Assembly: GCA_031763025.1 (NCBI GenBank)
Contig: JASSKH010000037.1
Location: forward strand, 1,550,001-1,614,000
Direction: 5' to 3'
Source: Macrocystis pyrifera
Taxonomy: Eukaryota; Sar; Phaeophyceae; Laminariales; Laminariaceae
Length of the DNA stretch: 64,000 bases
In this document: one piece after another, positions 9,800 to 20,000 of the stretch
Position numbering within the stretch: position 1 is the first letter of the stretch
How the letters are laid out: each line of letters opens with the position of its first letter
Made by a program: the position numbers and the translations under genes
Notes under the pieces: model-generated
What the model was told of the DNA's origin: nothing
Databases searched by the model: none
The model's input: only the letters and a program-made list of their open reading frames with translations

Positions 9800-10090
9800 C
9801 CTGAGAAAGATCATGATCTGGATCATCGATTCCCACAGGTCATGATCTAGATCTTTCTGGGCAGATAAGATACATTCCTGATCTGTACGATATGCATGAT
9901 CTAGCTCTTGTTGCCGGGCGGGAGCCGTATAATATGCATGAGCTAGGACATGTTTCCTGGGTTGGACCGGTACTAGCTGTACAGATGCTGCACTGCACCT
10001 CATAACGGCAGGCTAGTATCTACATGCAGATAATCTAAGCGATCTAAGTATTTGTAGATGATCTATCTGTACATGATCTATCCGACGTGT
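9800..10090 (+). repeat. GATC-rich dispersed repeat, family 2, full copy
   Basis: Opens AGATCATGATCTGGATCATC, includes CATGATCTAGATCTTTCTGG, TTGCCGGGCGGGAGC, GGACATGTTTCCTGGGTTGG, GATGCTGCACTGCACCTC and ATAACGGCAGGCTAGTATCT, and ends in GATCTATCTGTACATGATC. It has no coding capacity. The GATC-rich ends are partly self-complementary. Confidence 0.8.
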
Positions 10091-10624
10091 GGAACGTTAT
10101 CGGTGTCGGCCCGCATCGCCTCCCGTTTTTCCGGGCTGCATACCGGTATTCACATTCGCATGAGTTTTCACACGCACAACGGCAACAGCTGCAGGTGCGC
10201 AGGCGGGGAGGGGGTCGGGGTCGGCGCAGGGGGGGGGGGCGGGCTCGCCCAAAGTCTACACGCACAACGTTAGCTTGCTGCAGATGCGGGAGCGCGGGAG
10301 GGGAAGGGTGGGGGGTGGGGAGGAGGGGGAGGGGGGTTCACCGAACAGTAGATAAAGAGCGAATGACAAAAATGCTTGATTTGTTCATGCTGTGTTCTGT
10401 TCGATGGGTGCTTGCCTGTGAGAACCCTTCAAGTTTTTGAGCTTGCTACGACGTACGTAAAGTTTCCTCTCAGCGGTAGGGTGCCTAATATGTTACCAGG
10501 TATTCCGGAGGAGTACAACAATCAGAAACCACGATAGACCTCAAAACGATGTATGTACACAACATTTTTGTGTATTATTACTATTACTACAGTAGATATG
10601 ACTATGCCATCCCGTAATGGGATA

Positions 10625-11090
10625 CCGGTCTAGCTGGGCGCTCTAAAGCCCCTTGTTTGGCCGTGTTATACTGGCTTTCATGTATGAGGGCGATCAGTCA
10701 AGCGTTCAAGCCGCTCTCGTAGGCGCGTCAAAGCCTCTTTCGGCCGTAATATACTGGTTTTAGTGTTAGGGGGCGGTCAGTCAACGTGTCAAGCCGCCCT
10801 TTTGGACGCGTCAGTGAACGTACCAAGCCGCCTTTTTGGACGCGCCAAAACCCTCTTGTGGCCGCATTATACTGGTTTCAGTCTACGAGGGCGGTCAGTC
10901 AGCGTGTCAAGCTGCCTTTTCGGACGCGCCAAAGCGTCTCTTTGTCGTATTGAACTGATTTTAGTGTAGGAAGGTGGTCAGTCAAGCGGTCAAGCCGCCT
11001 TTTTAGGCGCGTCAAGCCTCTTTTGCTCGTATTATACTGATTTTAGAGCAGGAGGGAGGTCAGTCAAGGGGTCACACCGCGGTCTTATGA
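10625..11090. repeat. Tandem array, ~83-bp unit, five copies
   Basis: The units start near 10661, 10742, 10860, 10945 and 11027 at the motif CGTATTATACTGGTTTTAG, followed by GGGCGGTCAGTCAA, GTCAAGCCGCCTTTT and GGACGCGTCAAAGCC. The second unit carries a 35-bp internal duplication. The array is not coding. Confidence 0.85.
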
Positions 11091-11249
11091 CACCGTTGAA
11101 GCGGGCAATGTGTGCGCCCTTTTTTCATTCGTTTTCGTTGCATTTATTTTCTCTGGAATACGGTGCAAGTAAAAATTGGAAAAACTTAAAAAAGAAAGCT
11201 CGGCCATGAGATCGAACTTTTCCTCGACGCTCATCTCTGCATATCATAC

Positions 11250-11358
11250 TATTACGGAGGACCGTAGTAAATGGGACCAAATTTTGTTAGTAAAAATAGG
11301 GAAATATATAGGTTTTTGTGTGCACCGTAGGTCCTATTAACTATGGTCCTCCGTAATA
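11250..11358. repeat. MITE family 1, copy 2
   Basis: Ends TATTACGGAGGACCGTAG and CTATGGTCCTCCGTAATA are complementary. Both ends carry the same GGAGGACC variant, so it is self-consistent. Confidence 0.9.
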
Positions 11359-11530
11359 CTGTTGTGTGATACAGTAGTTTGATCGCGGGTGCTACGTGCG
11401 TACGGGGTGTGTTGCTTTTTGTAATTGTCTACAAAATCTGACAGTCTTTGTACGCAACGAACTCGCCAATTATGAAGCTGTCATTACGAGCGAAGGCTAC
11501 CGCCGGAGTTACCATATATATACACATCCT

Positions 11531-11623
11531 AGTCCCCGGTGGCTTGGTGAGTGGTCCGCGAGCCTATCAAGATCAATTTCGTGGGTTCGAGTCTCACCGA
11601 GTGCATGCTCGTAGGGACTTTTT
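11531..11623 (+). ncRNA. tRNA-like / RNA polymerase III-type sequence
   Basis: A box-A-like stretch (TGGCTTGGTGAGTGG, 11540-11554) is followed about 30 bases later by a good box B (GGGTTCGAGTCTCACC, 11583-11598), then CGAG/CTCG hairpin sequence and a T run (11619-11623) that could terminate polymerase III. AGTCCC at 11531 pairs with GGGACT at 11614-11619. A GTGGG/CTCAC T-arm with loop TTCGAGT can form, but no anticodon arm or 7-bp acceptor stem fits. It is more likely a tRNA-derived repeat or tRNA pseudogene than a working tRNA. Confidence 0.4.
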
Positions 11624-12229
11624 CTTGCATAAAAAAAATGATTAGCGGAAAGCGCGAGTTAGCTACATTCGATGAAAATCGACGAGCAGTGGGAATGCTG
11701 AACCCTACGCGCGACAAAAATAAAGGCACGTACCGGGGGGGAGCCACCTGTGACCACGGCTTGTCCAGAAGCTCGCTGAGGGTAAAACCTCCTACGAGTT
11801 AGGCTGGAAGGTGAAAGGGGGAGAAAAAAAAAAAGTCTGAAGGTCAGCAGAGACAGATAGATCTGGCCCGCGCTTGATGCTCGGATTCCTGCTGCTCAAG
11901 TCTTGGTGCACCTATTATACATGCGGTAGGTGCAGATCGTACATGCACCGCCATCATGTATTCGGCATTTCAATAGATAGTCTGCTTTTTTTCTTATATA
12001 TATATCGTATATACGACAAATAAACCAAAGAGTTCAAACCTATATCTGTACTTGCAGAACGATGACCCGCGGGTGATTTCACCGTCTTCATGCGTCGTGG
12101 TATCGACAGTATACTTGGCCCACGACAAATCATACAATCCAGCAAGGAAGAAACGCACGGAATCCTTTTTTTTGTGGCGACGCTTAATAATATGCGAGAG
12201 GATTTTTTTTTTTTCGAAACACCGATTCC

Positions 12230-12600
12230 AGTGGCCGCGGCGCTTTAATCGTGAGGCATCTGTTCAACATCAACACCCCTACACTGTACGTACGTGGTAC
12301 CGTTTAAATATTGCCACTGCAAGGGCTACGTATGTGTCGGGGTAGGCACCGTTTTCATCGTGAGAAATTTGTTCCACAACAACATCAACACCTCTGTGAC
12401 GGTATATAAGGTTTAAAAAGATATTGATAATAAAATACTGTACTGACTGTATACTGCAGCAGTACAAAGCTTGTCGGGTACGTGTGTAGCCGTTTTCACC
12501 ATGATGAATTTGTTCAGCATCAACAAGGTAGCCGTTTTCACCACATGACGAATTCGTTCAGCATCCAACATCCCTGGCAACGTTTTGAAGCCTGTCGCCA
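12230..12600. repeat. Short tandem/dispersed repeat (TTGTTCAACATCAACA units)
   Basis: Four imperfect repeats of about 45 bp combine GCCGTTTTCACCATGATG-like and AATTTGTTCAGCATCAAC-like words (near 12245, 12348, 12488, 12528). No gene is apparent. Confidence 0.6.
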
Positions 12601-13442
12601 CTTCATAGGGTATCCCACATTTCTATTCAAAGTATAATGTGTCCCCCAATACGTGAGTGCCCTTCGAAAGAGCATGCCATGCCTTTTTGGGACCTCTTCT
12701 AAGGGATAGCGATCAAAACATAACTTTGGTGCGATCAGCCGTCTACGAGCAGCAAGCGTGCCCGCGCAGCGGAATCATGCGCCCCGTGCCACACGACTCC
12801 TTGCATTCAACCATTGTAACTCGAACACCAATTCAAATATCGCCTCCCGTAGCAGTTGGTGGGCGTTACTGTGATCGTCAGTTTCCCCCAAGAGGGCTAT
12901 TATTATGCTTACCTTGCCGCGGAAGGATTCGGACGCAACGGATGAGGACCAACGCCCCAACGGGTAGGGTAGATCGTAACTGGACCAAGTCCGGCGGGCA
13001 GGTCTCATTGTCTACTGTAGGTTTTCGTTAGTGGGTGAGCTCGCGCGAGTCCCACACTACCCGGAGGAGATTCAGATGGCTCTCCCGGGTGGCTATCTCC
13101 ACTGCACCTGCCCCTCTCGGGGGTCAGGTCAAGTCGGGTCAACATGCCCAAGCGTCAGTGGTAACAGCAGCCTGCTCTGCTGTTGCACGGGTTAGATTGA
13201 CACACGGCACGTTCTAAACCGGTTAAGTGTGGCTTATTTTTACCAATCCGCCTGAGCATTAAAAAAAAACAAAAAAAACAAAAAAACGAGCCCGGTCCTG
13301 CTGTGTTAGTACCCCTCGCTTGATGTGAAGCATGCTAGACCGTCGTATATAGAGGTGCACCATCTTGTTTCTGAGTCTCCTAAACCTCACCTTCAGGAGC
13401 TCTTCACCTCACCCAAATACTGATTTTAGAGGAATCTGTCAG

Positions 13443-13547
13443 TAGGGGGGACCATAGCAAATAGGACCTACGGTCACACAAAAACCTATATATTCATATA
13501 TTGTTACTAACAATATTTGGTCCTGTTTGCTATGGTCCCCCGTAATA
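13443..13547. repeat. MITE family 1, copy 3
   Basis: The left end is slightly truncated (TAGGGGGGACCATAGCAAAT), the right end is complete (TATGGTCCCCCGTAATA). The middle contains AAAACCTATATATTCATAT and CTAACAATATTTGGTCC, as in the other copies. Confidence 0.88.
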
Positions 13548-14707
13548 GTGCAATGGTTGACGAACAACAATCTCATGGCCTAAGCATACAACGAAACATG
13601 CTGCAACACAAGATTGATATTCCGACGATTATGGGTCAAGAAGCCCCGCCATTCAGAAAACGTTTCCGCCCAAAAAAAGTGCTGCGAACCTCTATCGTAT
13701 CGCGTGTGAAGAATTTGAAAAACAAATGCACCCCCGTACCACCGTTCGCAGCAAGGCGGTTATTGTCTGTTATAGAGTAGTTGGGGGATCGCAAGAATCG
13801 CTGGCCGGAAGTATGTAGCGTTTTAGCCATTAGGGTGCGTCCCTCCACAGCTATCGAGAAGTATCGGATTATGGAAGGGCACACTTATGCTTATGTCGCA
13901 ACCCGTGCTTGAGCGACACCACTATCATACAGGGTGAGAACCGGGCGGGAGAGGAGACAGAGTGAGCACCGGCTGCCCTCAAGGAACACCAGGCGCCTTT
14001 TGTATCCCCGCAATCGAATGCCTCCATGGATCGGCGAAACGTAACAAAAACGGTTCAAATTAATGTAAAAAAACAAACCTGCAGAAAACACTTGGGTGCA
14101 GAAAACGCTTGGTTGCAGAAAACACTTGGTTGTAATGGCACCGACGGGGCCCCATAATGCCTCCACGCGAACCGATTGTGTGCAAACCCGAGCGACTGCT
14201 GATGGTGTAATGTTGTCCTCGGTTTCTTAAAGGAATTCAACAATCAGAGATTGAATTAATTGAAGCATACTCATCAGTCACATTGGGCGTTAGCTTCGCG
14301 ACCAAAGCTTAGCCGCCGAGGAAAATGTGACGTCCCTCAGACAGCCAAGCTCCACAAACCGCACGGCTACAGCAAACAAATGAATGCCAGGGCAGCACAC
14401 AGCGCCGTGCGCAGGGAAGTGTCGGGTGGCTCGAGCCGTCCTTCATTTATTAATAGTCGTCTCCACACATTTTTCCGCCCTGTCGGCACATCACCTAGCC
14501 CCGTCCCAAAGCCGTTTGCGCCTGCGCTTTGCGAAATTCCGACGAGCCACAGCGGCCACACCAAAAATCCGCGCCTCCCTCGCTCCTTTTGCACCAGCCT
14601 GCAACTGCACCGTGCCTGCACCCTGTCTACCTGCCCAGCGCCTGTTCGTCGCGCTCCTGTGCGAGACAGGCACCCAAGCACTCCGGACGCTAACGTAGCG
14701 CTGGTGC

Positions 14708-15244
14708 ATGCACTTGTGCCACAACACCACGCCCAACTCTATTCGAATCTCTAAGGATGCGTCAGGGTTCCCATTGTCTGTTACTAGGCCCTACCTAGCC
14801 CTCCAAGGCTCGCCTCAGTCAGCGTCAAGGGCCAAGGCACAAAGACGAACACACAGAGATGAGGCACGTTTTAAGGCTCGTGCACCTGACACACACGGCG
14901 AGCTATCACCCTCGCCCCCTTCCCCCCCCTCTGCCCCCACCGCGACCCCGACCCCCGCCATCCCTACCACCGCCTCCGCCTCGTCCTCTTCCTCTCCCGC
15001 CCCCTCCGCGGCCGTCGCCACCGCCGCGTCCCCTGCCTCCCTCTGCCCCCCCTCTAGGTCTCTCCTTGTTGATGAAGTCCTGCTTCTTTCCCTCGAACCC
15101 CGCGCGCCTTTGACGCTGCACCACACGTACGAGGAAGGCAACGACACGAAGGAAGAGGGGGGGAAAGGGGGGGGGGGGGTGAGCGGACATATGCAGGAGT
15201 CCTTCGAGTACAACCACACTGCTATTAATAACGCCTTTAGATAA
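14708..15244 (+). CDS. Ser/Pro/Ala-rich hypothetical ORF, doubtful
   Basis: A 178-residue open frame with a low-complexity centre of Ser, Pro and Ala and a more normal stretch LLVDEVLLLSLEPRAP. I recognise no domain. The stretch around 14930-15060 is C-rich and open on both strands, so openness is weak evidence. It could also be an exon starting at the acceptor CCCTCTAG near 15057. Confidence 0.2.
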   Translation: MHLCHNTTPNSIRISKDASGFPLSVTRPYLALQGSPQSASRAKAQRRTHRDEARFKARAPDTHGELSPSPPSPPSAPTATPTPAIPTTASASSSSSPAPSAAVATAASPASLCPPSRSLLVDEVLLLSLEPRAPLTLHHTYEEGNDTKEEGGKGGGGVSGHMQESFEYNHTAINNAFR

Positions 15245-15659
15245 AATAGATGCTTGAGCTCGGTTCTCGGCGATCACCACTTTTCCAGGTGGAACAAAGG
15301 GAGAAGGTGGATTCCTCCTTTTCCCGACCAGTAGCGCGTGTCTGCGAGGGGTTGGGCCCGGAGATCAATGCTGAGACCGAGTCGTACTCACAAAGTAGAT
15401 ATTTTGTTGGTTAGAACGGATAACCTATCAGCCTACTGATACAGCGAAAGGTTATTGACAGTCAGTAGGCTATCCCGTCGAACCAACATGCACTCCTCAG
15501 CCTGTCTTTCATAGCGCTCGTTCTCGTAGGGTAGGTGTCATGTGCCAAGTATGCACTATCGATGTATAGCAACGGGTAAGCTATCAGCACAACACGCAGT
15601 CGCAGCCAGAGCTGAACCCAACCTAACCAACAGACCAGCAGCAACTACTGCTTTCCCGG

Positions 15660-16440
15660 GTGAAACAAAACCAACCCCGAATCAACCCTGACGCGATCAA
15701 CTCTGACCTATCCAGCCTAAACCCAAACAGCCTCGACCTACTCAACCCTTTAAACCCGAACAACTATGATTCAACCAAACCTGGCCAAAACAATTCTAAC
15801 CTAACCGTGACTGAATCAACCTTGACCCTACCAAAGGCCAACCCTAGCCTAACCTTACTTAATCCCTGTAGAGTTGCACCCACGTTTTTTTTTGGCGAAA
15901 AACACTTGGCAATTAGAGCAGCATATTTTTTGCATAAAACGGTAAAACCCATCCAACCCTGACCCGACCCCAGTGACCCCGACCAAACCTACCCCTGACT
16001 CAAACTACTCTGATCTAACTCTAGCCCAACCAACCCTCACCCAGCCAACCCTACCCCAATAACACACGAACACCAAACCAACCTTAATCCAACCCCGGCT
16101 CAACCACCTCTAATCCAACCAACCCTGACCAAACCCTGACCCCACTATTAATAGCCCTAACTACAACCTAGCTCGACTGCAGTTCCAGCCCTGAGCCTAA
16201 GCCCCGACCCAACCAAACCTACCGCAGCAACAAAAACATTTCCCCCAACCCTAATATAACCTACTGTAGACTCAACCAACCCTCACCCAACTCGCCCAGA
16301 CCACAACCTAGCTCAACTGCAGTCTTGACCCAAACCTAACCAACCCTCACTCAGCCAACCCTACCCCAAAAAGACAAGCACTAATCCAACCCCGACTCAA
16401 CTAGCCCCGACCCAACGACCCTAACCACATATCTCAGCTT
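15660..16440. repeat. Degenerate CCAACCCT/CCCTAACC tract
   Basis: About 780 bp made almost entirely of ACCCAACC, CAACCCTGACC and CCTAACC words, ending just downstream of the SURF6 stop codon. It resembles a decayed interstitial telomere-type repeat. Smaller related stretches lie at 17715-17755, 17895-17935 and, on the other strand, 27755-27860. Confidence 0.85.
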
Positions 16441-16445
16441 CAGTC

Positions 16446-16983
16446 TTACTCCAACCCTAACCCCACCTTCGCGCCGTCGCCCTCAGAAGCATCCTTCGCC
16501 TTCTCCCCCGCCGTCCCCGCGCCCCCGTTCTTGCGCCTGTTCAGGTTCTCCTCGCGCTTGTCCTGCCTCTTCGACTGCTCCTTCCGCTGGCCGGACATCC
16601 TGTCGTCCCACTTCGCCGCGCTCTTCGCCTTGTCCTTCTCCTTGCGCTTGATCATCTTCTTCAGGGCGGCCGGGTTATCCTTCACTTCGGCGCCCCCCGC
16701 GACCCGAATCGCGTCCGCCCAGCCTTCCATCTTGGCCTTCTCCTTGCCTTCCTCCGATTGTCGGAGGCCCGCCAGGCGAATCTTCTTTTCCTCCGCTGCC
16801 TCCAGCAGGCCGTGGAGGCGTTTCATCTTGCTGCCGGGAGCGCCCACCTTGGGGAGGCCGTAATTGTTGCGGCTTCCGCCCTGGCCTGCGACCCCTCGAA
16901 GCCCGGAGAACTGCTCAACACCGTTATTTTCGGTGTCGAAAGTCAGAAAAATAGCGCCGCGGTTGATTTACACGGAGAGGCCG

Positions 16984-17014
<31 letters not shown>

Positions 17015-20000
17015 AATAAATATTATGCCATGATATGTTAGGAGTCTGGTGGTTACTATTTTTCGAGGGAAGCGTCTGAAAAAAAAAAAAAAGACTACCT
17101 GATCCGGGGGGGCTAATGTTGCAGTCAGAGCCCACGATGGACCTCAAAGCCATGTATTTCCCTAAATGTTTACACATCATATTTTGGCATGAGTACTACC
17201 AGGTATGTATTACTATGCTCTCCGATAATAATCATGGAGTAATACTGCTCTGGTTTACTTTACGTTGGGCGGCGGGTGCCATTGCTTCTTCAGCAAGTAT
17301 GTCGGTGGGTTTCCTTAGCGAGGGCGTGAGTTGCCCACAGTGGGAGGTGGCCGCGGGGTTGGTTGGCACCAGAAGAGATCGAAACGCCCTCTGAAAAATC
17401 CCCCCTCGCATAAAAAAACAAAACACCTATGATACGTAAAAAGTACACACAAACTTAACAAAATTTTTTTTTAGGAAACAAGGGCGTGAAGAACCCAGCA
17501 GTCGTGAGCAACCCCGTAAGCATCCTGTACTCGAAACACTGTGGACGATACATAAAAAAAAGGTTTCCTTGTTTATGTAGAAGGGATAGCCTACTGTTAC
17601 CAGATACCTGGTATCAAAATGACTACCTGGTGCTTGGTCAGCGCTTGACTGACTTGTCCTATTTGGAACCGATATTCATGGAACGACACATCAGAACGCA
17701 ATACAGCACGTACCAGACCGACCCAACTCAACCCAACCTATGACCCAACCCCCCCCAACAAAAAAAACGAAAAAAACACGGGGATCTGCATCCCAGCATC
17801 GAGATGTGCCACGCAGTTGTCTTAAATGTTCTGGGCGATCATCACCCGTGCACTAATGTCCCGGTTCCAATCGGCTGTCGAACGTCACGTCACAGGTCCA
17901 ACCAAACCCAACCCTACCCAACCCAACCCAACACGACCTGTGCCCCAAGCGTGGCGGCGCTCCTCGCTCGGCCCCACTGCGGACGCACCTCGATGTCTCC
18001 CACGTCCTCCACGGAAGGCAGCGGGGGAAGCTGAGGCTCCGCGACAGGCGCACGGTCCTCCTTAGCGCCCTTAGCACCCTTGTCCTTCTTCGAAGACGCA
18101 GCTTCGTTTGACGCGCCCGCATCTGCCGCCAAAAAAAGAGAAAATGTATCAGGAGGCGGAAATCTAGGCCTGTGACGGGCGGCGGGCTTACGCTACAGTA
18201 ACTCGTGTGTTGCGGGCGGCGGTCCATACCGGAACACCCTAAGGTCGCTGAGACCACAGATGAGCAATATAGACAAGGAGATCGACGAATTCATTTAGAC
18301 CGAGCGAACTGGGTCGCGGGCGCGTTCGGGAACGAGCCCACGATAAAAACTACTTGGTACAGTATTTAGAAATCGATCGGACATCGAGGAAGAAGTGGCG
18401 TGTGCGTCAGACTGACCCTGTCAGTGAAGTGATTGGCAAGTGTCGCGAGCCTATCTGTGGAAGAAAAAAGAAAGTAAAGCAAAGGAAGAGTGGTGTAGAG
18501 CACCGACGGCAGGAGGTCGTTCCACTCTTTCATCCCATACTGCTCTATCTGAAAACGAGGAACTGCTGTCGTCGACAAGATACAAATGGGATTCTCGTAG
18601 ATGGACATCGAGCAAAAAAAAAAAAAAAAAAGACAATCCCCTATGCCCGACTCGAGGGAACGCCTAAAGGTACGTACTACCTGGTAGTTTTTGCAGTCGC
18701 GGACGCTGGTCTAGATTCAATAAACTGTTTTTTTTTAGTGGCACCGACGCGGGCTAGACTTATCATAAACGTACAGTATTACCAGTTTTACTGTGACGGG
18801 CGGCGGTCTAGACTAAATGCACTCCCGGAAATTTATAGTGTGGGAGGTCCCTAAAATGTGCGTATGTGAATGACGTTGCCCAAAACTGCCGTCCCCCGAA
18901 CATCTTGGCGCACTGGAGACGTGTTCGGGGACAAGCGGCACAGGAGCGGAGCCGAGGGGAGAACGAGCTCGTGATATTTTTTTGCGAGCAGAGGCAGGCT
19001 ATCGTCAGTAGGAGCGGAGAAGATGCCGAGGTGGGGTGCCGTATAAAAAACATACCTTTCCCGTTAGCCTTGGCTTTGGCCGCGGTGGCGGCGATGGCGC
19101 CCTCCCTCCCCTTCTTCTTCGCCTTGACCCCCTTGCGCTTGTTCTCGCGCTTGACGGCGTGCTGGGCGCTCCGCTTTTGCGCGGTCTTGGCTCTCCGGCT
19201 GCCCTCGGCGGCCGTGCGCTTCTCTTGGAAGTCTTTGATGCGCTCCTGACGAAGAAAAACAAAACCAAAACGTGCCCAACGTGGCACCATGCGAAACACA
19301 AAAGCACGGACATTGCAGAACGTGTTGAACAAGGAAGGCTCGATCGTGCAGAAGCCAAACTCATAAAACAGTACCCGTACCTGGTACCTACTGACTGCTG
19401 TTATTACGGGGGACCATAGTACATAGGACCCAATATTGCTAGTAAAAATAGGTGAATATATGGGTTTTTACGTATACCATAGGTCCTATTAACTATGGAC
19501 CCCCGTAATAGTAAAATCACGCAGTTGCATACCAGGTACTTACAGTAGTACTGCTGTCACACTATTGCTGTACACGCGTTCTATGATAGAGGCAGCACAT
19601 TTCCGCTAAAATGTTTTCTGAATGACGGGGCTCCTTAACCCAAAATCGTCGGAATGTCAATCTTGTTTCGAAAAATGACGTTTTATACTTAGGCCACGGG
19701 ATTATTCATCGGGGTGCAACTGGAGTTTTGGTGCAAGTCAGTTTTCGGGTGAGCTATGGAATTCCTTGAGTGAGGAGGCTCAGAAAATTTAGGGTGAACC
19801 GCTATCGTAGAACGTCTCTGTAGTCGGAGGTCTTGGTGTTCAGCGGCGGTCCCGTGAGCGTCGTGCCTATAGGTCAAACGCTCTGAGAAATGTCTGAACG
19901 TTTTGAGAATCTTCTCAGAATGTTTCGTACTGTAGTGAGATTAGGCAGCAGCTGAACGTTCACATGCAGTGAGATCAGGCAGCTTCGGCAGAAGATTCTC

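Larger units (their letters stand above)
8754..16445. other. Gene-poor repeat region between TBC gene and SURF6
   Basis: 7.7 kb without a gene that I can support. It contains repeats entered separately: SINE-like copy 9018, family 2 copy 9800, 83-bp array 10625, MITEs 11250 and 13443, tRNA-like unit 11531, small tandem repeats 12230-12600 and 14092-14140, a Ser/Pro-rich ORF 14708-15244, and the CCAACCCT tract 15660-16440. Elsewhere I see only short unsupported open frames. Confidence 0.6.

Noticed and set aside
11531..11611. Functional tRNA gene
   Set aside because: No anticodon stem and no proper acceptor stem can be drawn; kept only as a tRNA-like sequence.
12657..13031. 124-residue open frame
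   Set aside because: No recognised motif in either strand and no neighbouring exon; considered as a transposon relic but nothing supports it.
14260..14754. Open frames of 100-164 residues on both strands
   Set aside because: Overlapping unsupported frames, no domain, no splice context.
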